Source of the DNA: an uncultured Saprospiraceae bacterium
GTDB lineage: Bacteria; Bacteroidota; Bacteroidia; Chitinophagales; Saprospiraceae
Length of the DNA stretch: 64,000 nt
NCBI GenBank assembly: GCA_943788055.1
Contig: CALSOU010000006.1
Span: 186,001-250,000 of the forward strand
Direction: 5' to 3'
Numbering within the stretch: the stretch's first letter is position 1; the number at the start of each line of letters is the position of its first letter. This document shows positions 47,363-55,307 of the stretch, in pieces. The translations under genes were made by a program, and so were the position numbers. The notes under the pieces were generated by a model that did not search any database, was not told the DNA's origin, and was given only the letters and a program-made list of their open reading frames with translations.

Positions 47363-48376
47363 GTGAAATACTACGATCAATTATTAGACTTTCTTAATGC
47401 CCACAGATTTTTAGTGCTTCCGGGCGTGGGTACTATTGTTGTCACAAGAACGAATTCAAGATTTTCAAAGAATAGAACTATACTAACAGCTCCCAAGTTT
47501 CATCTTGAACTTTTGGAAGTAGATACCAACAGGTTTCAACACCAGATTTCCATACTAGCGAAGTCTTGGGATATAGAAGAGCAGAAAGTAGGAGAAGTTT
47601 TGGAAGAGTTTGTTCCTAGCTTAGCCTCTGAATCAGGTTCTAGAGATAGAATTAACATACCTGGAATTGGCAACCTTTTTAAGATAGGAGCAGATTTTAA
47701 GCTCCAGAGCTCTGGAGATTTAGAGAAGAAGCTACATTACATGAACGCTGATGTACTTCTGCATAAGCCGTTCAAATTGAGAAAAAGTAATGTTAGCGAG
47801 AAACCTGGGTTAAAGGATAGCAAGTTCTTAGTTATGACTAGAACAATGCGATATGCAGCAGCGAGTTTGTTGATCTTTTGTATTGTGTTGATAGGAGTAG
47901 GGGTGGCCCCAAAAGCGAAATCGCTCCTTCAGCCTGTAAATTATACCTTGGAAGGAACTGACTACAATGTCCAAGATTTCAATCGAGCTCCTGAGACTGA
48001 TGGTAGCGAAAGAAATACAGATCTAATCCTGGATAGCAGTGCATTTGAGTCAATTGAATCTTCGGGAGATAACAAAACTTTTGATAGTCAATCGGAAGCA
48101 CAAAGCCCTGAAATAAAAAGAATATTGACTTTTTCCGCTGAAGACTATCCCGTGGCAAAGTCGGTGACGAACTGCATCTATATCGCCGGGTCATTTACTT
48201 CGGAAAAACTTGCTTCTAGAATGAAGAGTCGACTAGAAGCTGAAGGATTTGAAATCTATGAATCTCCCTACAAAGTTTACACTAGGATAGGGGTTGTTCT
48301 TCCGTGCGAAGCTGATTCTCAACTGAATACTTTAGCAAAAATTGAATCGAAGTACTGGCTATTGAAGGAGAATTAG
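47363..48376 (+). CDS. HU-CCDC81-like and SPOR domain membrane protein
   Basis: The 337-residue protein starts (GTG) with YYDQLLDFLNAHRFLVLPGVGTIV, the opening of the bacterial HU-CCDC81 tandem domains in which 'FL..h..l.lPgfG.f' is the first HU-like unit. A second unit ends with NIPGIGNLFK. A single membrane helix (about 172-190) leads to a low-complexity periplasmic stretch, and the C-terminus is a SPOR domain (about 262-337, CIYIAGSFTSEKLASRMKSRL) that in other proteins binds denuded septal peptidoglycan. It may link the cytoplasmic division or nucleoid side to the septal wall. This architecture is known in Bacteroidota. Confidence 0.82.
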   Translation: MKYYDQLLDFLNAHRFLVLPGVGTIVVTRTNSRFSKNRTILTAPKFHLELLEVDTNRFQHQISILAKSWDIEEQKVGEVLEEFVPSLASESGSRDRINIPGIGNLFKIGADFKLQSSGDLEKKLHYMNADVLLHKPFKLRKSNVSEKPGLKDSKFLVMTRTMRYAAASLLIFCIVLIGVGVAPKAKSLLQPVNYTLEGTDYNVQDFNRAPETDGSERNTDLILDSSAFESIESSGDNKTFDSQSEAQSPEIKRILTFSAEDYPVAKSVTNCIYIAGSFTSEKLASRMKSRLEAEGFEIYESPYKVYTRIGVVLPCEADSQLNTLAKIESKYWLLKEN

Positions 48377-48394
48377 CTTGTTATTTTTCTATTT

Positions 48395-50146
48395 CTAAAT
48401 ACTAAGAATCTTGATCTCAACTCGCTGATTAAGTTTTCTACCTGCAAGTGTCTCATTGGTTGCAATGGGTTTGTCTTTTCCATAACCTTTGTAAGTAATC
48501 CTAGTTGCGTCGAGACCTTTTTTGTATAGATATTCTGCAATATTTTTAGCTCTACTAGTGGATAGTTTGTAGCAAATATCAGCTGGGGGAATATTATTTG
48601 TGTGACCTCCAATCTCAATCACTATGTCTGGATTTTGAGACAAAAACGCACAGATTTCTTCAAGGACGGGTAGGAATTTTTCTTCAATATTACTTGAGTC
48701 AGCTGAGAAGTATAATTGATCGACTTTCAGCGTTTGACCAATTTCAATTGATGCAAGATCAAGTTGAGGTATAAATTTTTCAGCTGGAATTTCAACTTCT
48801 GCTTCAACTTTGCAATCATTATCATCGGTAACAGTTAGTCCGTATAAACCTGCAGCGAAGTCAGTTCTGTCTTTTGTAGTACTCTCATCAGACCATGTGT
48901 AGGTATATGGAGCAATTCCTCCAGAAACACTAGCTTCTACACTTCCATCTTTTAGTCCGGCTTTCGAAATGCCATTAACTTCATCGAATTCGACAGTAAA
49001 GGGGTATGGATTTTCAAGAGTTATTTCAGTAGCAAAACTATTATTGTTTTTGTCAGTAACTGTGACCTTGTAGCTTCCTTCTGTTAGATTAGATACGCGT
49101 TTTCCATTTAGGGATCTATCCGACCACTTGTACTTGTATGGAGGGTTTCCTCCAAATGCTTTTACTTTTAGAGCACCTGTGTCATTTCCAAGGCACGTGA
49201 TATTTTGAGATACAGTTAGTAGCGCAGTTAAATCGAGCGTTTTCGTATCACCGAAGCTAAGAAGATAGAGTCCATCTGATTGTGTTCCAATCCAAATGTT
49301 TTGATTGGCGTCTCCTTCAATTGCATTGGTTTGTTTTGCAATAAAACCGAGATCATCAGTATAAGAATGAATTTCATCTATGTATGGGTTGTATCTGACT
49401 AGTGAATTACTTGCCAGTATTAATCTGCCGTCTTTGTCGGTAGTAATGTCTCTTACTTTTCCCTCTTTAAGTCCTTTGTCTAAGGCAGCATCATACCACC
49501 TTCCAAACTGGTCAATTACCCACATAGCTTTGTCACTCACTAACCACAGACCTTCTTGATTGTAGGTCATTGACTCCATAGAGTGTCCTTTTTCATAGAC
49601 TTTCCATTTACCTCTTTTGTTTATCAAAACAATCCCGTTGTCCGTGCCTATCCACATTTGATCTTGTTGGTCAACAAAAACGAAATATACAATATCAGAT
49701 GTCAACTTTGAATTGCTAGTAGTGTAAAGGGCCGTTCTTCGTTTGGTCTTAACATTAACTTTGTACAGACCTTGATCTGTTGCTATCCATAAACTCCCTT
49801 TATGGTAAATCATATTATTTGTCGTAATATCATTATTCAGATCAATCAATTTTTCAGTAAGACTGTAAATAGAATTATCGCTAGCAGCCCAAACATCTTC
49901 TTGTCGATTAGTTGCCAATGCTTGAAAAGAACCCTCTACAAGCATTTTAGGAGCGGAATTCTTGTTCACTATTTTGTATAATCCTGCACCCGTTGCAAGG
50001 TATTTTGCATTGGACTTTGTAACAACTATATCGTTAATTGCTGCTCCATTTTCTATACCTGGATATACCTTGATGCTTATCAGCGAATCGGGTAGTTGAG
50101 CAAAAATACTGCTTGAGATTAAGCAAAAAAGAGCAATGTACTTCAT
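48395..50146 (-). CDS. Propeller-SprB-repeat-OmpA envelope protein
   Basis: The 583-residue protein has a signal peptide (KYIALFCLISSSIFAQ). Residues about 20-300 form a beta-propeller of two-component-regulator type with repeats like GSLWIATDQGLYKVN and MWIGTDNGIVLIN. Two SprB-like repeats follow (about 315-450) with the 'GG.pPY.Y.WS......R..L..G.Y.vTVTD.n' signature. The C-terminal OmpA domain (about 465-583) has IEIGGHTNNIPP, LSTSRAKNIAEYL and GYGKDKPIATNET, the peptidoglycan-binding motifs. It is probably a periplasmic wall-anchored protein. The combination is unusual. Confidence 0.87.
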   Translation of the reverse strand: MKYIALFCLISSSIFAQLPDSLISIKVYPGIENGAAINDIVVTKSNAKYLATGAGLYKIVNKNSAPKMLVEGSFQALATNRQEDVWAASDNSIYSLTEKLIDLNNDITTNNMIYHKGSLWIATDQGLYKVNVKTKRRTALYTTSNSKLTSDIVYFVFVDQQDQMWIGTDNGIVLINKRGKWKVYEKGHSMESMTYNQEGLWLVSDKAMWVIDQFGRWYDAALDKGLKEGKVRDITTDKDGRLILASNSLVRYNPYIDEIHSYTDDLGFIAKQTNAIEGDANQNIWIGTQSDGLYLLSFGDTKTLDLTALLTVSQNITCLGNDTGALKVKAFGGNPPYKYKWSDRSLNGKRVSNLTEGSYKVTVTDKNNNSFATEITLENPYPFTVEFDEVNGISKAGLKDGSVEASVSGGIAPYTYTWSDESTTKDRTDFAAGLYGLTVTDDNDCKVEAEVEIPAEKFIPQLDLASIEIGQTLKVDQLYFSADSSNIEEKFLPVLEEICAFLSQNPDIVIEIGGHTNNIPPADICYKLSTSRAKNIAEYLYKKGLDATRITYKGYGKDKPIATNETLAGRKLNQRVEIKILSI

Positions 50147-50177
50147 GAATCAATTATTTATTGAGGCTTGATGGTTG

Positions 50178-50185
50178 CAAAGATA
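50178..50185 (-). promoter_or_regulatory. -7 element TATCTTTG for the propeller-OmpA gene
   Basis: A TAnnTTTG match on the minus strand 31 nt before the ATG at 50146. Confidence 0.5.
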
Positions 50186-50335
50186 ATTCAATTATATCTA
50201 AGCCTTTCTCAAGCCGTTTGTTTAGGAAATAAGAGTTGGGCGATATAGATAAATAGATTGGTGATTGAAGCTAGATTCAAGTTTCCAAGACACTTATAGA
50301 ATGATTTCTAAGTGCGTTCTACTGTATTTATTAAT

Positions 50336-50914
50336 TTATTTTAGTCTCAACCAGCCGAGGATATTGAAATCAGCAATGGTGTATATTCCTTCAAATTCAA
50401 CTAGCTTCAGTTTTACTCTAGATTTACGTCCAACATTTTGTTGAGCAAGAATTATATGATCTGCTCCCACTTCGGCAATTATTCCTATGTGACCATATGG
50501 ATTATGTTTATATCCATCGTAAACTACTATGTCGTCGACTTCTGGTTTAGAATATTTGACATTACGATACTGTATTAGGTCGCGCTCTTTGTTATATTCA
50601 ATATGAGATAATTTCTTATTGAAAAAGTCTTTGGCATGCCCATATGAATTTGGCATTTTATGTCCAAAACGTTCGTAATAATAACGCTTTACAAATTCAA
50701 CACATTGCCATTTAAGACCGAGATTATAGCCATCAGGTGCAAGGTTTCGACCTGCTACATGATGCATTGGTCCATTATATCGGATGGAAACTCCATTTAA
50801 ACTGTCTATCACTTGACCGACTTTCGGGTTGTCTATCGTCATTGGACTAAAGCCTAAAAAGGAGACTAGTAAGCAGACAATCAATTTGTTATATATCGTG
50901 TTATTATTTAACAT
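50336..50914 (-). CDS. CHAP-domain amidase/peptidase
   Basis: The 192-residue protein has an N-terminal hydrophobic signal (KLIVCLLVSFLGFS). The CHAP domain has the catalytic Cys in KWQCVEFVKRYYYERFG and His in PYGHIGIIAEVG, followed by the conserved QN in ILAQQNVG. CHAP enzymes cleave peptidoglycan peptides or amide bonds such as glutathionylspermidine. Export suggests a cell-wall role, yet it is last in a cluster with mnmD and ytxJ. A near-consensus TACCTTTA lies 4 nt before the ATG, so it may also have its own promoter. Confidence 0.85.
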   Translation of the reverse strand: MLNNNTIYNKLIVCLLVSFLGFSPMTIDNPKVGQVIDSLNGVSIRYNGPMHHVAGRNLAPDGYNLGLKWQCVEFVKRYYYERFGHKMPNSYGHAKDFFNKKLSHIEYNKERDLIQYRNVKYSKPEVDDIVVYDGYKHNPYGHIGIIAEVGADHIILAQQNVGRKSRVKLKLVEFEGIYTIADFNILGWLRLK

Positions 50915-50918
50915 GTTG

Positions 50919-50926
50919 TAAAGGTA
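50919..50926 (-). promoter_or_regulatory. Near-consensus -7 element TACCTTTA, 4 nt before the CHAP ATG
   Basis: It differs from TAnnTTTG only in the last base and keeps the 4-nt spacing seen at mnmA, dnaG and the ABC-F gene. Confidence 0.35.
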
Positions 50927-50958
50927 GTGTTTTCAAAAGGTTAATCCGAGGACTGAGA

Positions 50959-51624
50959 TTATTTTCTTGCTCTCGTCATTTCTCGTTTACCTGGTGGCCC
51001 AGGTAGAGGTTCGATCGAAAAGCCAACTTCCTTTAGATTCCTTTTGACTTGACCTTTTGCGCAGTAGGTTACTAGTATTCCATCTGCTTTTAGAGCGCTA
51101 TGCATTTTTTGAAAAAGATCAATAGTCCAAAGCTCCTCTTGTGCTGCGGGAGCAAAAGCATCAAAGTATATGACATCAAAGCGATTACTTTCCGTAATCA
51201 TATGAATATCTTCTCGTCGTTTTTCAAATGTAAAGAGCGGAGTGAGCTGATGCTGTTGATCCCAAGGTAGTTCGTGCAGATCTTGAAATGAGTCGGCGAG
51301 ATCAAGCTCATTTCCGTATCTGAAATGTTTAGCTTGGTTTAATTCTACAGGGAATTTTTCATAGCCGACATAGAAAATAGACTGGTTAGTGTTAATTGAT
51401 TCTTTCAAAGTAAGTAAGGCATTCAAGCCTGTTCCGAAACCCATTTCGAGCACATGGATTGTGGAATCACTATCCAGCTTTTCTAATAATCCAGCGTTGA
51501 TAAATACGACTTCGGATTCTGTTCTTGCCCCATGTATTGAATGGTAACGTTCATTGAATTCAGAGGAGATGAGGGTTTGAGATCCGTCCTCTGTTTCAAT
51601 TATCGATGATGCCTCTTTCGACAT
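50959..51624 (-). CDS. mnmD: tRNA (5-methylaminomethyl-2-thiouridylate) methyltransferase MnmD
   Basis: MnmD methylates the aminomethyl group at wobble U34. The 221-residue protein has the SAM loop EMGFGTGLNAL (60-70), the family start IIETEDGSQTL and FNERYHSIHGAR. It also has the catalytic-site motif YFDAFAP (153-159) and the C-terminal PPGKREMTRA, all typical of the MnmC N-terminal-domain homologues called MnmD. It lacks the oxidase half of E. coli MnmC. The gene lies 9 nt after ytxJ. Confidence 0.93.
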   Translation of the reverse strand: MSKEASSIIETEDGSQTLISSEFNERYHSIHGARTESEVVFINAGLLEKLDSDSTIHVLEMGFGTGLNALLTLKESINTNQSIFYVGYEKFPVELNQAKHFRYGNELDLADSFQDLHELPWDQQHQLTPLFTFEKRREDIHMITESNRFDVIYFDAFAPAAQEELWTIDLFQKMHSALKADGILVTYCAKGQVKRNLKEVGFSIEPLPGPPGKREMTRARK

Positions 51625-51633
51625 GTAATAGTT

Positions 51634-51978
51634 TTACTTCTGTATGAATTGCTGGTGTTCAACGAGATCTTCAACCTGAATATCTAAATGACTTTCGTCA
51701 TATGTTGTTTCTCCTCCATTGACCACAATGACTTGTGGGGATTCATGATGAACGCCTAATTCTTCAGCAATATGATTGGAAAGTGATCGATTAGCAAGTA
51801 TATCAAAGTAATATACATCAGCGTATTCTAAATTTTCCATACCTGCATCTAAGCGCCTCTTTGCCATTGACGACAAGGGACAAGTAGTGCTATGCTTGAA
51901 AATTATCTGCGGTTTTGCAAATGAAGCTTGTTTGATGTATTCAACTTGTGCTTCTTTATTCAGAATATTCCAGTTCAA
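51634..51978 (-). CDS. ytxJ: Bacillithiol-system thioredoxin-like protein YtxJ
   Basis: The 114-residue protein has the thioredoxin-fold pattern IIFKHSTTCPLSSMAKRR with a single active-site Cys33 (TCPLS), as in YtxJ monothiol bacilliredoxin-type proteins. It continues with VYYFDILANRSLSNHIAEEL and the cis-Pro-like ESPQVIVV. YtxJ family members are linked to bacillithiol redox reactions, which fits the bshC gene at 14745-16328. It lies 14 nt downstream of a small lipoprotein gene and 9 nt upstream of mnmD. Confidence 0.9.
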   Translation of the reverse strand: MNWNILNKEAQVEYIKQASFAKPQIIFKHSTTCPLSSMAKRRLDAGMENLEYADVYYFDILANRSLSNHIAEELGVHHESPQVIVVNGGETTYDESHLDIQVEDLVEHQQFIQK

Positions 51979-51992
51979 GGTGATCTATTTAG

Positions 51993-52127
51993 TTAAAACA
52001 ATTGGACGATAGGAGACACTCTAAGCTCACCAGGACATCCGTAACCTTTATTGCATGAAGACATAACTGAGACAAATAATAAGAATGCAAATACTGCAGC
52101 TAAAGATCTTGAAATAGATTTTTTCAT
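51993..52127 (-). CDS. Small lipoprotein (44 residues)
   Basis: An ATG on the minus strand at 52127 opens a 44-codon frame that begins KKSISRSLAAVFAFLLF and has the lipobox VMSSC (Cys25), giving a mature peptide of about 20 residues starting CNKGYGCPGEL. The signal peptide with two basic residues, hydrophobic core and lipobox is unmistakable. The motif C-x3-YGCP recurs in tiny lipoproteins of Bacteroidota (recollection). It heads the ytxJ-mnmD-CHAP cluster (14-nt gap to ytxJ). The second cysteine (YGC) may be redox active. Function is unknown. Confidence 0.75.
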   Translation of the reverse strand: MKKSISRSLAAVFAFLLFVSVMSSCNKGYGCPGELRVSPIVQLF

Positions 52128-52498
52128 AGTAAATTTTTATAATAATTTTTTATCGTTTGGAAGCCATTTATCTATATGATAGATTGCGATTACTGTATTG
52201 GAAGGGAACTAACATTGTTTTTTATCTTCAACGACTTAAATACGCTAAATCATATACTTTCTACAAAAATAACTGATTTTTCTAGGAAAGTCATGTCGTC
52301 CTACGACTTTGATCAATCTTCCAACCATTTAGTTAGGAAGTTGTTTATTGTTTTGTCGTTTTATCACATTTAGATCAAGTGATATTCTTTTGTTTTTCGA
52401 AATTTGAGGTAGAGCCTGAACCTAGTAACATTAATTTGAGGCTACTCAATTTTGGATTTGATAAAAAATGATACATTTGCGTTTGACAAAAATAGAAA
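52128..52498. other. Intergenic stretch between small lipoprotein and pdhB
   Basis: About 370 bp of AT-rich sequence between divergent genes. It carries the pdhB promoter at its end and presumably the promoter of the small lipoprotein operon. No further coding frame is convincing. Confidence 0.55.
52451..52479 (+). promoter_or_regulatory. Two-part promoter TTTG-N17-TACATTTG for pdhB
   Basis: TTTG at 52451-52454 and TACATTTG at 52472-52479 fit the Bacteroidota -33/-7 elements, and lie 19 nt upstream of the pdhB ATG. Confidence 0.65.
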
Positions 52499-53479
52499 AT
52501 GAGCAGAATTCTTACTTTACGAGACGCCCTAAATGAGGCAATGATAGAAGAAATGAGAAGAGATGAAAATGTCTTCTTGATGGGAGAAGAGGTGGCCGAA
52601 TATAACGGGGCGTATAAAGTGAGTAAAGGTATGCTCGATGCGTTTGGGCCAAAAAGAGTGGTTGATACCCCTATTGCTGAACTTGGATTTGCTGGAATCG
52701 GTGTAGGTGCTGCTATGAATGGACTACGTCCCATTGTGGAGTTTATGACATGGAATTTTGCAGTGCTGGCATTTGACCAGATCGTTAACAATGCGGCGAA
52801 GACAGTATCTCAATCTGCTGGTGAATTTCATTGTCCAATCGTCTTTAGAGGTCCATCTGGGGCAGCAGGTCAATTGGCTCAACAGCATTCTCAAACATTT
52901 GAGGCTTGGTTAGCTAACACGCCAGGAATTAAAGTGATCTCTTGTATTGACCCACATGATTCAAAGGGCTTGTTGAAGGCTGCAATCCGAGACGAAGATC
53001 CTATTTGTATCATGGAATCTGAGATCATGTACGGTCATAAGGGTGAAGTTCCTGAGGGTGAAATTCTAGTAGAGATTGGTAAAGCGGCTGTTCGAAGAGA
53101 AGGAACTGACGTTACTTTGGTGTCATTCAATAAAATGGTTGAGGTTTGTAAGTCTGCGGCAGATGAGTTGGCAAAAGATGGTATTTCTGCAGAGATAATA
53201 GATTTAAGAACAATACGTCCGCTAGATATCGATACGATCATCAATTCAGTAAAGAAAACAAACAGAATAGTAGTAGTAGATGAGAGCTGGCCATTTGCTG
53301 GAGTTTCTTCTGAGGTTACTTACAATGTTCAAAAGTTTGCTTTCGACTACTTGGATGCGCCAGTAATTAGAGTTAATTCTGCTGATACTTCGTTACCATA
53401 CGCGCCGACATTTGTTGAGGAGTTCTTACCAAGTCCTGCCAAGATAATTACAGCGGTAAAACAGGTAATGTACAGATAA
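52499..53479 (+). CDS. pdhB: Pyruvate dehydrogenase E1 component subunit beta
   Basis: This is the beta subunit of the thiamine-diphosphate E1 that decarboxylates pyruvate (or another 2-oxo acid). The 326-residue protein has LTLRDALNEAMIEEMRRDENVF, GEEVAEYNGAYKVSKG, VDTPIAELGFAGIGVGAAM and FRGPSGAAGQLAQQHSQ, followed by the transketolase C-terminal domain with VVVDESWPFAG. Phe/Glu residues near GEEVAE contact the cofactor. The alpha subunit and E2 are encoded elsewhere, common in Bacteroidota. It might serve a branched-chain oxo acid complex, but the sequence fits PdhB best. Confidence 0.93.
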   Translation: MSRILTLRDALNEAMIEEMRRDENVFLMGEEVAEYNGAYKVSKGMLDAFGPKRVVDTPIAELGFAGIGVGAAMNGLRPIVEFMTWNFAVLAFDQIVNNAAKTVSQSAGEFHCPIVFRGPSGAAGQLAQQHSQTFEAWLANTPGIKVISCIDPHDSKGLLKAAIRDEDPICIMESEIMYGHKGEVPEGEILVEIGKAAVRREGTDVTLVSFNKMVEVCKSAADELAKDGISAEIIDLRTIRPLDIDTIINSVKKTNRIVVVDESWPFAGVSSEVTYNVQKFAFDYLDAPVIRVNSADTSLPYAPTFVEEFLPSPAKIITAVKQVMYR

Positions 53480-53507
53480 GCTTGATCATACAATCTAGTC
53501 AAATAGA

Positions 53508-55013
53508 CTATTTACCCAAAAGTTTCTTAAGACTTTCTGAAGGATCAATAATTGACTTGACCGTGCTTGCAAGGTCAGAAGTCGTTTGAATTCCTGTAGA
53601 TTCAAGTATTTCAAAAGCCTGAGCAGTACTTAGCTCAGGATTATAAGATTTCATCAGTGTGACCAAGCCAGCTACAAATGGCGTTGCCATTGATGTGCCA
53701 CTAAACTTTTGATATTTATTTCCTGGAAAAGTACTTAATATATTGACGCCCGGGGCCGAAACACCCATTTCGATATCTTGCAGAGTATTTGTAAAACTTG
53801 CGGGCTGTAAATTTTCGTCCACTGCTGCTACTGTGATAACACCTTTTGAATTAGCAGGGGCGTAGAATTTGGCATTTGCTGATGAATTTCCAGCTGCAAC
53901 TACGATAATTACATTGTTTTTATCTGCGTAGGAAACGACTTGATTGTAAGCTCTCTGTCTGCTATCAGTTGATCGACCTCCTAAGGACATGCTAATGACA
54001 TCAGCACCACTATCAATAGCTTCAATCATACCTTTTATAATTCCCTGTTGAGTACCGCCACCAAAATCCGCTAGCACCTTTATTGAGCTCACTGTAAAAG
54101 AAGCATCAGCATTAAAAGATCCTATACCTACGTTGTTTCCAGTCATCGCAGCTGCAATCCCAGCGCAATGTGTTCCGTGTCCCTTGGCATCTTTGTCATG
54201 TTTTGTTTTGATGGATTGATACACATCAACAAGATCTTCATGCGAACCGTCAATTCCTGTATCGAGAATAAATAATGATGCCTGATGCTGTGGCTTCTTG
54301 GATTGTAACATCTTATAAAGCTCATTCATGTTACTCTTATCAAGGGCCCATTGGTCATTATTCAAAGGGTCGTCATATAGATATTTTTTGTTTGTGAGCC
54401 GGAGAGATTGATCTTCGAGTAAGGTAGGAATGCTGATTACTTCGTTTTTTTCCAGATAAAGAACTTCTTCTCTCTTAGATAATTCAGCAATAGTTGAGCG
54501 AAGCTTTTTTGGACTTTCGTCCAAAATGTTTACCGTATACCAATCGTCAAGCTGAGTGCTTTCTCCCTTCAAGGGGTTAAAAGCTCTGCTTACTTCAATA
54601 TTCTGATTCTTTTGGGCGTAAGCCTCGAAATTTGCTAGTTTTTTTTCTCGTACTTGCACTAACAATTCCGCTTGAAGATCAACTGCCGAAAGTGAAACTG
54701 ATGAATTCTGGAATGTTTTACCCGTCAAAACAAACATCACGTAGATACTTCCAACAAGAAATGGTACATGAGCAATAGGGTAATTTCGAATTTTACTAGC
54801 AATCACAGAGAGAATCGAAAGTATTAGTAAGTTCACTGAAAGACCTGCGAGGGATCTCATGTCAAATAGACCACCCGTGATTATACTCCATGCCAACACT
54901 GCAATCAAGGCTATACTTAAGTGTCCTAGATAAAACGATTTTTTGGACTCGCTCCATAGCTGCCATGCGACCAGACTTCCGGTTAATGCTAGAATTGAGG
55001 CACTTAGAAACAT
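53508..55013 (-). CDS. Membrane-anchored S8 (subtilisin-like) peptidase
   Basis: The 501-residue protein starts with four predicted membrane helices (about 4-20, 31-49, 56-73, 82-98). A region about 111-200 with YTVNILDES and EVLYLEKNEVISI resembles an I9-type propeptide. The peptidase domain has Asp251 (LDTGIDGSHED), His279 (HGTHCAGI) and Ser441 (SGTSMATP). So the catalytic domain is tethered by a polytopic N-terminus, unlike the soluble subtilase at 1384-3039. It should face the periplasm if the helix count is even and the N-terminus is outside. The substrate is unknown. Confidence 0.92.
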   Translation of the reverse strand: MFLSASILALTGSLVAWQLWSESKKSFYLGHLSIALIAVLAWSIITGGLFDMRSLAGLSVNLLILSILSVIASKIRNYPIAHVPFLVGSIYVMFVLTGKTFQNSSVSLSAVDLQAELLVQVREKKLANFEAYAQKNQNIEVSRAFNPLKGESTQLDDWYTVNILDESPKKLRSTIAELSKREEVLYLEKNEVISIPTLLEDQSLRLTNKKYLYDDPLNNDQWALDKSNMNELYKMLQSKKPQHQASLFILDTGIDGSHEDLVDVYQSIKTKHDKDAKGHGTHCAGIAAAMTGNNVGIGSFNADASFTVSSIKVLADFGGGTQQGIIKGMIEAIDSGADVISMSLGGRSTDSRQRAYNQVVSYADKNNVIIVVAAGNSSANAKFYAPANSKGVITVAAVDENLQPASFTNTLQDIEMGVSAPGVNILSTFPGNKYQKFSGTSMATPFVAGLVTLMKSYNPELSTAQAFEILESTGIQTTSDLASTVKSIIDPSESLKKLLGK

Positions 55014-55277
55014 ACTTTTGTTTTATTTGATAACGGAAATATCATGTAAAAGATTCAATATGTATCTTGTTATAAGACAAGTTGCCTATTTCTGCAGACA
55101 TAAGGATACCTCACTTCGAGATAATAAACACAGCGTTTTAGACCTACAGACCTAAAATTGTAGCCGCCAACGGACATTAATAGTTTATTTAGCTTTAGAT
55201 TACATCTAATTAGTCAAGAGATATGTTTATCGTATTAATAAAGGTATGATATGAGGTTTTAGAAAAGTAGAATTTCA

Positions 55278-55285
55278 TACATTTG
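55278..55285 (+). promoter_or_regulatory. -7 element TACATTTG for trxB-fba
   Basis: A TAnnTTTG match 22 nt before the TTG start at 55308. Confidence 0.55.
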
Positions 55286-55307
55286 TCGAAATTAAAAAAG
55301 TAAAACA

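Noticed and set aside
52176-52373. 65-codon frame upstream of pdhB
   Set aside because: AT-rich composition, no signal or motif, and no promoter; looks like chance.
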